From contig CM064669.1 of assembly GCA_032717465.1 (NCBI GenBank), positions 43,712,267 through 43,776,266 of the forward strand: DNA of 64,000 bases. Direction: 5' to 3'. Positions within the stretch are counted from its first letter, which is position 1; each line of letters opens with the position of its first letter. The DNA comes from Coenobita brevimanus. Lineage: Eukaryota > Arthropoda > Malacostraca > Decapoda > Coenobitidae. The notes below the pieces were generated by a model. It ran no database searches. It saw nothing but the letters and a program-made list of their open reading frames with translations, and had not been told where the DNA came from. Positions 22,856 through 34,718 of this stretch are shown here, in pieces. Position numbers and translations under genes: made by a program.

Positions 22856-25800
22856 CCTCCCCACAAAGAAAAAAGAAATTTACAAAGGAAATTTCTTATT
22901 ACTCTAAAACAATCTGTATATGGCATTACAGACCATGCAAAGGTCTTTCCTAATGTTACAAAAAATGAGATCTCCCTAGCACGTTCAGTCATAGGTACTT
23001 GCCAGTATCCCTTTAACAAATCAAACTTACTTATGTACCTAGCCTTTCCGATCTTGTCTATGCAATCTTCCACGCGAGGGAGAGGGTAAGTGTCTGTTTT
23101 GGTTATCTGATTAACACGTCTGTAGTCAATGCAAAGCCTCTGTGACCCACCTGGCTTAGGGACTAGAGTGACAGGAGAACTCCACTCGCTCTGACAGGGC
23201 TCAATCATCTTGTGGTCCAACAGGTAGCCAAGCTCCTCCTGGATGAGAGGAACTTTCACTGGGTTCACACGGTAAGGAGGCAATTTAATTGGCTTTGCGT
23301 CTCCAACATCGACATCATGCATCAACACAGTGGTTTTTCCTGGAGTGGCACGGAACACTTGCGGGTACTCCTGCAGTAATGCCGAAAACTCCTGCCTTTC
23401 CTTGGGAGGTAGATGAGAAAGCTTAGTCTGGAGATCATTCATGATATCAGGATTCTTCCCCAAACTATCACTCAGGCTCATACTGCATGGGAGAGCTTCA
23501 CTTGCAGACTCGGGTGGAACAGCTACAGTGCAGACTGGATTATTTTCGTCCCGCCTGTGATATAACTTTAGCATGTTGATGTGACAAAGTTGCTTGCTCT
23601 TTCTACGATCTGGCGTGGCGATGACATAGTTGACATCACTGAGTTTCTTCTCCACGAAATAAGGACCACTAAACTTGGCTTGAAGAGGTTGCCCATGAAC
23701 CGGTAGCAGAATCAAAACCTGATCTCCTGGCTGAAAGTGGCGTAACCTGGACTTCTTATCATACCAAGTCTTCATCTTCTCCTGAGCAGCTCCTAAATTC
23801 TCTCTCGCCAGCTGTAAAGCAGTGGACAGCCGTTCTTTGAAATTCATCACATACTCCAGCAGGTTGACGTCATCTTCCTCCGACAGCCAGCATTCCTTGA
23901 GTAGCTTAAGGGGTCCTCTTACTTCATGGCCAAACAGTAGTTCAAAAGGTGAGAAGCCCAGTGATTCATTTGGAGATTCTCTTGCAGCAAACACAACGAA
24001 TGGAAGACCTTTATCCCAGTCTTTCTGATGTTCCAAACAGTATTTCTTGAGCATCGATTTGAGTGTTTGATGATATCTCTCCAACGCTCCTTGGGTCTGG
24101 GGATGGTAAGCTGAAGACGTGATCTGGGAGATGCCCAACTCTTTCAGAGACTGCTTGAAAACATTTGACATGAAATTACTTCCTCGGTCTGACTGTACCT
24201 CCTTGGGCAGACCAAACTTTGTGAAGAACCCTAGCATTTCCTTAACCACGTTCTTTGCTGAGATATTTCTAAGTGGAATGGCTTCAGGATAACGAGTAGC
24301 CATATCAATCATGGTCAACACATAAGAAAATCCTGAAGAAGTCTTAGGAAGAGGGCCCACAATATCCACCAACACACGGGTGAAAGGCGCCTCAAAAGGA
24401 GGAATGGGAACTAGAGGTGCAACCTTTTCGGTCTGATTACACTTCCCCACAACTTGACAGGTGTGACAAGACTTACAATACCAGGAAACATCCCTGAAGA
24501 TACCTGGCCAGTAGAAGTGTTTCAAAATGCGTGCCACAGTCTTCCTCACTCCAAGGTGTCCTGCCAAACTGGAATCATGAGCCACTCTAATGATATCCTG
24601 CCTACAAACACGAGGGATGACAACTTGATGTACAACCTCCCATTCACAGTCGGCTGATGCTGTTGGGGGTCTCCACTTCCTCATAAGTACTCCTGACTTT
24701 ACATAATAACAAGTAGAAGCACCAGCTGACTCTTCCTCACTGCAAGCAGAGTTAGCTAGACCTTTCAACTCAGGGTCAGCAACCTGCAACTCAACCAACT
24801 CTTGACGAGACAAATTATCAACACTACGGGGTACTGCCTCATCTGGTGAGTGGTCCAAATTAGCAAGAAAAGTGTCAGCTAGGATAACATCATCATCATC
24901 ATTATCCTCTAAATCACCAGTAACTTTAGACTTAGCCCTAGTGACAGCACATGCAGGGAACACATCAGGGACATCACAATCCTGGGACGCAGCCACTGGC
25001 TCGCTAGACAACTGAGGAGCTGGACACACTTGACTTCCACCAATATCATTTCCAAGTAAGAAAGTTACACCTGACATTGGGAGTGTCTCAACCAACCCAA
25101 CCATAACGGAACCATTAACAAAACCAGACTCTAAATTCACTCTGCACAGAGGGACAGAGAAGTAATTATTCCCTACACCTTGTAAGATTACAGTTTCATC
25201 AGAGGAATTAACATTAGAGCCTAGAACACTGGTCAGCATAAGGGATTGGCAAGCACCTGTATCACGATATATTTTAACTGATTTCCTGTCATTACTGTCC
25301 AGAGGACTGACAAAACCATCAGACAGGAAATTAGCACATGAACTCTTGAGAGTGTCACCCACGTTACTGCTCAAAAGAGGAGCTCCATCATGAGAATTTA
25401 AGTTACCCCTCAAAGCAGGTTCAGTTAACTCAGTTAAAGAATTCTGGGAACTCTCAAGAGTGGACACTAGACCAATTGACTGAATATTTAAAGACTCCTT
25501 TTTGTTCACATCACGCTGTCTCCTGAAACATCTCTCCGTAGTATGACCAAGCTTACTACAATAAGTACATTTACTTTTCTGAAATCTAGAGGTGAAGCTG
25601 GTATTTACTTCCTGAGAAACATCAACTTTATTCTCTTTCCTGTTACCTGTACTCTGAGTAGAGGCAACGTACTTACTCTCAGCTTTCCCTTTTTCTCTAG
25701 AATATCTCTTGTGAGTGAGAACATACTCATCAGCTAAAACTGCAGCATCAGACAAATTATCTATTCTTTTCTCATCAAGATATAGGCTTACATCTTTACT

Positions 25801-26646
25801 AATACACCTTTTGAAATCCTCCAGCAAAATCATCTGCTTAAATTTACCAAAATCAGAATCCACATTCTTAGAATTTAACCACTGCTCTAACAGATCTTCT
25901 TTGATTTTTGCATACTCAACATGGGATTGCTTATCTTGCTTGTAAGTTGTCCTAAATTTTACTCTATAAGCTTCAGGAACAAGCTCATAGGCCTTAAGAA
26001 TCAAGCTCTTAACTACATCATAATTATCAGACTGATCCTGAGGCAAAGACGCATAAGTTACTTGAGCTTTACCGGTGAGAACAGTTTGAAGGAGTACTGG
26101 CCAATACTCCTTAGGCCAATTAAAACCTGTAGCTACCCTCTCAAACAACTGAAAATACTTTGTTAAATCAGATTCATTAAAAGGAGGGACAAGTTTAACA
26201 TTTTTAGCCACATCAAAATCATCAGAGCTAGATGATCCAGTTCCACCTTGTTTCATGCGATACTCATGGTCTGCCTGAATCCTAGCAATTTCAACTTGTG
26301 CCTCAGCCTCCTTAGCTTTTGCCTGAAATTCAGCTTCCTTCACACGAGACTCCGCCTCCTTAGCCTTAGCCTCCTGCTGGGCTAGCTGTAACTTAGCTAA
26401 TTCAATCTGCGTTTGCTCATTTGGAGGAGTTACATTAAACAAGCTTTCATTAATCATGTCAACAATCTGATCTTTAGAATGATGAGAGCGAACAACAATT
26501 CCCAATTGTTGAGCAACAAGCTTAAGTTCATTCTTTGTTCTGTTTTCTATATCACACACTGTTTGCACATTTGACAAAAAATCTTTGGCTTCATCAAGTG
26601 TAGAAATAGTAGCCATCATGAATATATCACAGTCACAAAATATCAA
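22846..26646 (-). CDS. Gag-protease-integrase-RT polyprotein, truncated in RT
   Basis: A 1266-residue open frame. Residues about 15-70 form an N-terminal helical domain; 80-130 a Lys/Glu/Ala-rich coiled coil; 150-310 a capsid-like region with SCAN-like character. A zinc knuckle is at C360, C363, H368 and C373. The retropepsin active site is DTGA at 462-465. Integrase follows: zinc-binding H690, H697, C727, C730; catalytic D761, D820 and E856 with 35 residues between the last two (DD35E); and a GPY/F module at about 985-1030. Reverse transcriptase comes last: LVPKPGGSQRLCIDYRRVNQ at 1161-1180 and motif A FDLLKGYWQVP with D1209. Homology stops after MPY at 1243; the YxDD box, thumb and RNase H are absent and the last 23 residues come from the polypurine tract and LTR. 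Initiation could also be at M10 or M11. The order IN before RT is that of Gmr1-type elements. Confidence 0.9.
22856..22868 (-). promoter_or_regulatory. Polypurine tract
   Basis: On the minus strand, CTTTGTGGGGAGG directly abuts the 3' LTR, the expected place for the plus-strand primer of reverse transcription. Confidence 0.75.
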
Positions 26647-26676
26647 GCAATATCCTTATGATAATATCCTGAATAT

Positions 26677-26694
26677 CCTGATATGAGGTCGCCA
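26677..26694 (-). promoter_or_regulatory. Candidate primer-binding site
   Basis: On the minus strand, TGGCGACCTCATATCAGG begins 6 nt inside the 5' LTR. It starts with TGG, the complement of a tRNA CCA end. I cannot name the tRNA without a search. Confidence 0.55.
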
Positions 26695-26700
26695 AATTTA

Positions 26701-27486
26701 TGTTACGGAACAGAGAAAGATAATGTACACTTAAAGTGAGAATACTAAAAATCACTACTGTCCCGTAAAGTTCCAGGTTCAAAACAAAAGAGTTAGGTAA
26801 AATTACAAGTTAAAGTTTAATGCTTAAACTAACAACAAAACATTCAGAACTCATAAGGATAATGTAATGGCAAATAAACAGGTTAAATATATGATTAACT
26901 GCAATAGCCTCTATTAACACGAAATTAGCAAGAGTAAATTTATCTAAGTCAGCCCTGATAAAATGAGATACCAGATAATACTCAGTGAATGCCAGATAAA
27001 TAATTACAGATACAAACTATTATAAAAAATGACTGACATAAAGAACCCTACATGAATTACAAAAACTTCACTAGGCCTACAAATTAAACTTATGCTATAC
27101 AGTACAAGAAAAAATGCAATAACAGTAATACTCAAATTACACACAGCTGCTAGATGTTTGGAGATTTCTTGAGCACTCACAATAATAATATCTGTACAGG
27201 GGAGGACAGAGATGTGAACAAAATGAGGAGCAGATCTAAGTGGCAATGAAGCAGAGACTGAGCTCATTATATAGGGGCCAGCAGAGCTTGATAAAACTTG
27301 TAAGAAGGACGCGCAAATGAAGCCATGGGGACAGAGAGCTGAAAATCCCGCAAAGTATAACAGAGAGAACGACTTACTCTACTATAACGGTAGAAGGGGG
27401 GGACTGAGGCAGAACACGCTCGTGATCAAACATGCAGCAACTGTGCGTTAAAATTACACAAAGGATGATGAAATCATAGGCTATGT

Positions 27487-27490
<4 letters not shown>
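26701..27490 (-). repeat. 5' LTR of the Gmr1-like retrotransposon
   Basis: 790 bp, TGTTAC...GTAACA. It provides the promoter for the element, which reads leftward. Confidence 0.95.
27267..27274 (-). promoter_or_regulatory. TATA box in the 5' LTR
   Basis: Minus strand CCCCTATATAATGAGCTC has TATATAAT at this position. It is a plausible core promoter for the retrotransposon; the same motif lies in the 3' LTR. Confidence 0.5.

Positions 27491-27556
<66 letters not shown>
27491..27556. repeat. (AT)n microsatellite, right part of the interrupted tract
   Basis: Perfect AT run that directly abuts the retrotransposon end. Confidence 0.97.
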
Positions 27557-27558
<2 letters not shown>

Positions 27559-28770
27559 CTGCTGTTTTCGCCTTGCCTCCTTATAAGAGTACAGTATATT
27601 TAGTCACAATATAAGACAACCATGGTTTTGAATTTATCCCTCATTTTCATCCTTTACGTAGCTGGCGACACATTTTTTGTTTGTTTTCGACAGAATGACA
27701 GTGTCTGTATATATTTGGTGATTCTTTTCTCTGTCAGTTCATCATTCTTATCCCTTTTTCATTAGTTCGATTTGATATCAGTTCGTCATTCTCATCCCTT
27801 TTCCTATCAGTTCGACTTGATAATAATAAAAAAAAAAAAAAACATATAGACAGATTACATAGATAGATAGATAGTAAGACATATATTGGTTGATGGATGG
27901 ATGGATGCATGGCTTGATAGGTAGATAAAGGGATAGACATAAATAATTGGGTAGGTTGGTAGGTAGATAGGTAAAGAGAGAGAGAGAGAGAGAGAGACTG
28001 GAATAGGATATAAAGTACAGTACTCACACTAGTTGATGATTCAACAATGAGGAGTAAGTAGCTTTTGTCAGGGGTCTGCTCTTTGTGATTGGGATATAAG
28101 CTGCATACTAATGAAAACCCATTGTTTTATATCATTGGAATTTCCGCGACATTTATTTTTTTTACTGATATTTTTATTATTATTACAACAATAAGTCTGG
28201 GCCTCGTGCTGTAGGACTGCTACTCCCGTATTCTGTACGAGTCGTGAATGATAACGAAAAGGGACAGAGAAGAGACGGAGAACTGAACGAGGGATTGGAC
28301 CACTCCCACCTCTTCTTGTATCTGTGTGTAGTTGGGGGTGAAAGTTTGCCTAATATTTCACCTCCTGTACATCTCACTTTCCTCTGCCAGCTTTGTTCCT
28401 AAGCTCAGAAAGCCTTTACATGTACCTTTGCTCATAGATTATTCTTTTTGAATAGATGATCAAGGAGGAAAGTGAAGGACATGGCATATATTATGTAAAG
28501 TACATGTAGTGGAATAATGGGCAACCTTTTTGTCCTTGGCTGTACACTCGACACCATAAGTCCCGTCGCCTGTCTTGCATCTCTCTCAACACTTAATTTG
28601 TGGGGCAGTTCATGTGATTATTTATATTACCTCGAGTGAAAACAGGTTTCTGTGTATTGTGCCCCTCTTACCTCTTAGCGACGAATTCTCTTGTTACGAG
28701 AAAGACTTCACCAACGTTACCAAGCTTTACCCTGCAGTTTTTCCTATTCCTTATAAATTTTTTCGTGCTT
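27557..28770. other. Non-coding stretch
   Basis: No supported gene. It contains a tandem pair of TCAGTTC.TCATTCT.ATCCCTTTT units near 27736-27805, GATA/GATG tetranucleotide stretches at 27860-27975 and a (GA)n run at 27975-27998. Confidence 0.55.
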
Positions 28771-31600
28771 TACGGAATGAGAGGGCAAAAGGAGGAGTGT
28801 GTATTGTTGTGAGTAACAGATGGAAGGAGAATATAAGAGAATATGGATCAGTTGGCTCAAGGATTGTATGAGTAAGACTGAAAGTTGGACTACAAATGTG
28901 GGCAATTGTGTGCGTGTATGCCCCAACGCAAGATCGTGCAAGCAGAGTGAGAGGAGAGTTCTGGACAAATGTGGAAGTGTGCGTACAAAAGTTTGAAAGG
29001 AATGAGAGAGTGTTTTTGATTGGTGATATGAAAGGTAAAGTAGGGAATGTGAATGTGGATGGAGTAGTTGGTGAGTGGGGTGTGCCTGCTGAGATGGATG
29101 AGAATGGCAGAGCTTTAGTGGACATTTATGCCGGGAGGGGGTTGATGATAGCCAATACCCTCTTCAGGCACAAAATGATCCACAGGTATACATGGCGAGT
29201 GATGAGAAGGGTGGGTGGTGAACTGAATGAAAGGAAGGCAATGATTGATTATGTGTGTGTGGATGAAAGGATGCAAAGGTGTGTAGTGGATGCAAGAGCA
29301 TATAGAGGTTGGGGGAGTGGACTTTCTGACCACCATTTAGTGGTGATCAGAATCAAGGTCAAAGTAAAATGGAGAAATAGAAGAAGGGAAGGACGGGAGA
29401 AAGGAGTAGATGCAAGGAGAGTGGATTTGTTACAAGATGATCAGAAAAAGGCAGAATAGAAGAGAGAAGTGGAGGAACGATTGGGTAAATGTGAACTGAA
29501 GCAGATGGGGGACGTGGAAGGTGTGTGCAAGATATTCACAGAAGAAAATATGTGTGCAGCGTGTGAGGTGGTGTGTGGGGTGAAGAGAAGACGAAAGGGG
29601 CTGCAAGGAACAGGATAGTGGAATGAAGAGGTGAGACAGGCTGTGACAGAAAAGAAGAAAGCATATAATGATTGGATGAGAAATAGTGACGTGGAAGAAG
29701 TTGAGAGACGGAAGAGAGAGTTATATGTTCAAAGGAAGAGGTGAAAAGATTAGTGAGAGAGAGTAAGAAGAGAGTGGATGAGGAATTTGGAAGGAATTTG
29801 AGTGTAAAGTGGAGGGACTGTAAGAAAATGTTCTGGAAAGAGGTAAAGAGAGTTAGACAGGGTGGATATGAAGTTAGTAGAGGAGTGAAAGATAAAAATG
29901 GTAGATTACTTGTGGAGAAGGGAGAAAAGTGAGCAGATGGAAAGAACACTTTAAGATATTGCTGAACATAGAGAGTGAAAGTAATGCGAGTATAAGTGGC
30001 TGTGGAATGGCTGGGAGAAGGAGGGAGTTGAGAAGACATGAAGAAATCAGTAGGATGGAAGTTGTGGAAGCAATGAAGAAAGTCACAATGGGGAAAGCCC
30101 CAGGAATTGATGGAGTGTGTAGTGAAATGCTGAAGCATGGGGGAGAGATAGTAGTAGAATGGATGTGGAAGATGTGCAGATTGGCCTGGGAGGAAGGTAG
30201 ACTCCCGGAGGATTGGAAGTCAGGTATAATTATTCCCTTGTACAAAGGGAAAGGGGAAAAAGAAGTGTGTGGTAATCATAGGGGCATTTGTCTTCTTAGT
30301 GTAATAGGAAAAGTATATGGCAGGATACTTATTGACAGAGTTAGGGATATAACAGAAGAATTTGTTGGAGAAGAACAGGGAGGTTTTAGTAAGGGAAGAG
30401 GTTGTGTAGATCAGATATTCATTCATAGATCTTTAGTGGAAAAATTTGTAGCGAAGGAAAAAATTGTATGCAGACTTCATGGATTTGGAGAAAGCATATG
30501 ACAGAGTGGATAGACAAGGACTATGGAAGGTAATAAGAATATATGGAGTAGATGGGAAGTTGTTGAATGCTGTGAAGAGTATGTATGAGGGTGCTAAGGC
30601 TGCTGTGCGTGTGGATAGGGAACTGTGAATTGTTCTATTTGAAGGTTGGGTTGAAACAGGGATGTGTCATGTCTCCATGGTTGTTCATCTGTATATGGAT
30701 GGGGTTATAAAAGAGATACAAGGTAGGGCAGTGGATGTTGGAGTGGCCCTAAAGAGAGAGGGCAGTGTTTGGAAACTTCCTGTACTGTTGTTTGCAGATG
30801 ATACTGTGTTGTTAAGTGAAGAAAAGGGGAGCTGCAAGGCTTTGGTGGATGAGTTTGAGAGAGTGTGTAAGAAACGTAATCAAAAGGTGAATGTAGGGAA
30901 GAGTAAAGTTATGGTTTTCGAGATAAGTGAAGTCAGTAATTGTACAGTGAGTCTAGATGAGGAGGAAATGGAAAATATGAGTACGTTTAAGTACTTGGGT
31001 AGTGTGATGAGTAAAGATGGAATTTTGGAGGGTGAAGTGCTTGAAAAGGTACAGCAAGGAAGATAGGTTGCTGGTTCCTTGAAGGCAGGGATAAAAAACG
31101 GGGAAGTGAGCATGGAAGTGAAAAAGTTACTACATGACAGTATTGTGATACCAACTCTAACGTATGGAAGTGAAGCTTGGACCTTGTTAGAGGGACACTA
31201 GTCAAGAGTGAGAGCTGTGGAAATGAGTTATTTGAGAGGAGCATATGCAGTCACATGGAGAGACAGATTGACCAATGAGGATGTAAAGGAGCGTCGTGGT
31301 GTGGATGTGGATGTGATAGGAAGCGTTCGGAGAAACACATTGAGGTGTTTTGGCCATGTGGAGAGGATGGAAAGTGAGAGACTGACGACGAGAGTGTATA
31401 TGAATGAGGTGCATGGGGGTAGGGGAGGGGGAGGCCAAGGATGAGATGGAGGGATGGGGTGGAGAGGTATATGAGAGAGGAGGGTGTGAGTTGGGAGCAG
31501 GGCAGTGAAATGGTGGGGGACAGGACGACGTGGAGGCGATTTGTTTGTGGCCACCCTATATGAGATTAAGGCGTCTGGTAATAGATAGATAGATAGATAG
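28770..31600 (+). pseudogene. 5'-truncated APE-type LINE with endonuclease and reverse transcriptase, broken
   Basis: Non-LTR retrotransposon remnant. The endonuclease domain (about 28776-29360) shows SRIV, VYAPTQD, a GDMKGKVG block where GDxNxKVG is usual, HRYTW, IDYVCVDER and SDHHLVV. The RT domain (about 30080-31060) shows GKAPGIDGV, IIPLYKGKGEKE, NHRGICLLSVIGK, EEQGGFSKGRGCVDQIF, MDLEKAYDRV (another frame, near 30480), and the catalytic box FADDTVLL at 30791-30814. The C-terminus has SRVRAVEMSYLRG and NTLRCFGHVERM. It ends in a (TAGA)n tail. Lesions: TGA at 28869 (probably from TGG), TAG at 29457 and 29616, and frame changes near 29740, 29930, 30470 and others. The N-terminal start of the endonuclease is missing. 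The clade is uncertain; the C-terminus resembles RTE-like elements common in arthropods. Confidence 0.88.
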
Positions 31601-31610
31601 CTTTACAGTA

Positions 31611-31675
<65 letters not shown>
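31574..31675. repeat. LINE (TAGA)n tail and adjacent (GT)n microsatellite
   Basis: Five or so TAGA units end the LINE (31574-31600); a GT run of about 62 bp follows at 31612-31675. Confidence 0.93.
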
Positions 31676-31677
<2 letters not shown>

Positions 31678-31764
31678 CACTAATTGCATGCTTTTTTTTT
31701 TCTAATAACAAGACACAGGAAGGAAAAGCAAATGAATAAAAAATAATATTTCATACACCAGATT

Positions 31765-32230
31765 TCTGGCGTCCTCCATTCATAAAATATCTGTAACAGT
31801 TGGACTAGAACAGCTGTAGGTGTAAGTTTGGGGGGAAACAACTACGGGGAAACGAGTTCCAGAGAGATGCAGTTCGGGGAATAAAAGAATTCTGATAGGT
31901 AGAAGTTCTGCAATATGGCTGTGTGACATTCCAGTCATGAGCGCTACCAGATGCCTGTGTAGCACGAGGGAAGGCATGAAGAGGTGGCACAATGGACGTA
32001 ACTTCGTCTGAGCATTTGCCATAAAAGTATCAGTAAAAGAATGCAAAGGAGGCAACATTCCTTCTTGCCTGTAGGGGAGGTAGTTGATCAGTAGTTTCAT
32101 GACGTAGCCAGATTGTCTGCGCCCCTCACATTCGCATTCTAAGTCGTCCCCTCTACATACAGAGGAGTGTCGAAGGGGTGCAATATATGTACCATCCTGT
32201 ATTTCCAGCGCCTGTGTTCTGAGCATCATT
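31765..32230 (-). pseudogene. C-terminal fragment of a second LINE reverse transcriptase
   Basis: On the minus strand one frame reads LPPLQARRNVASFAFFY, stop, then YFYGKCSDEVTSIVPPLHAF, RTSTYQNSFIPRTASLWNSF. The pattern RR..VAS..FY.YFYGKCS.E, followed by R.....NSF.PRT..LWNS.P, is typical of the C-terminus of arthropod LINE ORF2 proteins. There is an in-frame TGA in the FFY-YFY interval and another (GAATG TGA GGG) upstream. The fragment continues into block A. Clade not assigned. Confidence 0.7.
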
Positions 32231-32862
32231 TACTTTGAAGACTAAATCGGAACACGCCTAATGTCTGAGGCTTTTCTTTGTCCATTAATCACTTACACAA
32301 CCAGTGTAGGGCAGATTCTTGGAGCGGAATTAATCTACCCGGCTGTGATTGAGGAGCGAGTATATATATTATCAGTCCTGACACCGGTGATATATTAACT
32401 GCAACTGTGGTTTCTTTCTCCTGCGTTTCCTTTGTCCCCAAAGAAATTAAAGACTTGCACAAGGTGGAGCCACCACTCAGTATACCATGGAGCACCAGCT
32501 CTTGATGTGTCCACTGCTGACATCGACATTCATGAGCGATGAAATTATATTTTGTTAAGTAATAAGCTTTCATCAGTTCGTTTTGTATTTTTTCTGTTGA
32601 AATAAGTATCAGATGCAAGAAGTATTTTGCAGACCAGTAGCACAGCGCCAGAGTGCCTCCATATCAATGTAGTCGGAATTAATTTCATGTGTGGATGTAT
32701 GATCATCACCACCACCATCATCGTCGTCATCATTTTCGTCACCACCACCACCACCATCGTCGTCGTCGTCGTCAACACCACCACCACTACCGCCGCTGTC
32801 GTCATTAGTTTTCAGTTGCCCTTCCCACATGACGTTATCGCCTTCATTATGATTAAACATTA

Positions 32863-33463
32863 CAGTGGAACCTCGGTCCTCAAACGTCTCACATGTCGAA
32901 CAAATCGGACCTCGACCAAAAAATTCAAGAAATTTTTGCTCCAGAGGTCGACCAAAATATCGGACCTCGACCAACCTGAACGTAGCCAAACGAAGGGAAG
33001 CTGGCCGACCGACAGTCACGCGTCCACCTTTGTTGTTTGTCAACGTGGTCGTCCTGCTTTGCTTCACATTTTTCTTGATTCAGTGCAGTATTAGCCCCTA
33101 ATAATGGCTCCAAAGAAAGCAAGTTCATCCAGTACGGCTACTGGCAGTGAAAAGAGGAAAGTAGTGTGGAAAATAATTGAAGTGGAAAAATTATTGCTTA
33201 TCTTCATCAATGAGAAACAGTTAGCAGGAGACAGTGTTAGTGAGTATATAATTTGTGAAAAGGCAAGAGAAATATACAGTCACCTCGTAAAGGAAAGCAC
33301 TGGTACCAGTGCTGAAACTTAAATAGGTAAGCATCTGGGGTCTTGGAACGGATTAAAATGATTTACATTATTTCTTATGGGGAAAATTAGTTCGGTCCTC
33401 GACCAATTCGGTCCTGGAACAGCCTTCCAGAACGGATTGTGTTCGAGGACCGAGGTTCTACTG
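32863..33463 (+). mobile_element. Tigger/pogo-type deletion derivative
   Basis: The 601-bp element is flanked by TA at 32861-32862 and 33464-33465. Terminal inverted repeats match at 21 of 23 positions: CAGTGGAACCTCGGTCCTC at the left and CAGTAGAACCTCGGTCCTC inward from the right. TA duplication and CAGT.GAACCTCG ends are typical of the pogo/Tigger branch of Tc1/mariner. It contains a short remnant of the transposase N-terminus. Confidence 0.9.
33104..33322 (+). pseudogene. Tigger transposase N-terminal remnant
   Basis: A 72-residue frame begins MAPKKASSSS and contains KRKVVWKIIE, EKLLLIFINEKQLAGDSVSE and ICEKAREIYSHL. The second part resembles the CENP-B-type second helix-turn-helix of Tigger transposases. 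The first helix-turn-helix and the entire DDE domain are missing, so this is an internally deleted copy that could move only with help from an autonomous relative. Confidence 0.75.
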
Positions 33464-34466
33464 TACTGTTATTTTTTAATTATATAAAAAGGATGTTGGT
33501 CAGCTTAGATGAGATCTGCCATAAAAGAGGTTATAAACCACCGCTGCTATATCCATTAACTGTTTCAGTACAGTGACAGCTTTTATAATTTATTCTCATC
33601 ACCACCAGATTATTTTACTCAGTGTAAGGAAGACCGCTGGTAGTTAAGGAATTGCATTAGTCTTGCTTCCTTGAGGCGGTTTCATTCCTCTTAGGGGAAG
33701 CATCATGTAGTGGAAGTTTAGTTGTATTCATACTTCACCCAGACGATTTCATTCAGTATTTCTCCCCTTAACGATTTTGTTTATTTTCGAGGAGACTCAA
33801 AATGAAGGTGTCATCAAAGCGAACTCTGCTGACAGTTTCCACGCGTTAGTTTTTGCTTCTTACAGACGGCTTTTCCCGCCTGAGTTAATTTATGTTCTTG
33901 TTTCCACCTCGCGATCTTGTATCCATAAATTCATTTATCGTTTTCATTCTTTTAGGGTATTTTTTATCCATTAGTTAATCATCTTGCTTCTTACATAAAA
34001 TCATATTCAGCTCAGGAAAGATATTTGAGATTGAAGGCGTTTTTAAATCTGAAAGCAAGCTCTGGTAACATCTTCCGTAAGTTAATATTTTTCCATCCTC
34101 CAGATGATATTATTCAGCATGGGAACGATTGAAGAAGTTTTCATTCATTATTGCTCCCTCGAGACGAGTTTTGTAAATTGAGATCAAATCTGAAAGCAAC
34201 CTCTTGTAAGATTCCATGAGTTACGTTGTTATGGCATCTTCCAGACAGTTTTATTCAGCTCAGGAAGAGGCTATAGGCAAGAAAGGGGACGGGGACAGGC
34301 CGAGCCACACTCCGGCTCAAATGACGGGGAAAACAATCAGGGTTGGGACAAGATATGACGTTTTGGGTGTAACTTCCAGGCCAATCACGTATACCACAGT
34401 CCCACCTCCTTTACTCTTCTCTTTTGTTTTCTTGTTTTTCTTTTCTAATTACATTTTTTTTCACCT

Positions 34467-34473
<7 letters not shown>

Positions 34474-34512
<39 letters not shown>
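34474..34512. repeat. (CT)n microsatellite
   Basis: Perfect CT run after a short C run. Confidence 0.96.
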
Positions 34513-34519
<7 letters not shown>

Positions 34520-34564
34520 TTATTTATTTTATTGATAAACGCTCACGTTAATGTATTGCTGGAT

Positions 34565-34640
34565 GAAGCCCAGTAGCAGAGGAGTGAACTCCCAACCGCA
34601 TGGGCATGAGGTCTATCCCGGCTCGGAGAGCGAACGGAAG
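34565..34640 (+). other. Possible decayed tRNA-related SINE head
   Basis: TAGCAGAGGAG near 34573 resembles an A box, and GGTCTATCCC near 34610 a decayed B box with tRNA-like spacing. A T17 run follows at about 34639. It does not fold into a good tRNA cloverleaf by eye. Confidence 0.3.
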
Positions 34641-34718
34641 ATTTTTTTTTTTTTTTTGCCTACTCATATTCGGGTAGGTGGGAATAAAGGTCGAGATTAT
34701 GATGATGATATTATATGA

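Larger units (their letters stand above)
32090..34260. repeat. Diverged duplicated block A, copy 2 (with nested insertion)
   Basis: Collinear with 360-1600, but interrupted by the 601-bp Tigger-type element at 32863-33463. After the insertion the resemblance resumes, including the array of the dispersed 65-bp motif (units near 33596, 33660, 33730, 33860, 33981, 34085 and 34215). The 34200-34260 unit is well kept: TCTTCCAGACAGTTTTATTC and AGCTCAGGAA. Confidence 0.72.

Noticed and set aside
28575..28871. 98-residue frame as an independent gene
   Set aside because: Its C-terminal third is the LINE endonuclease and the stop is a nonsense change inside that domain; the N-terminal part is unrelated flank.
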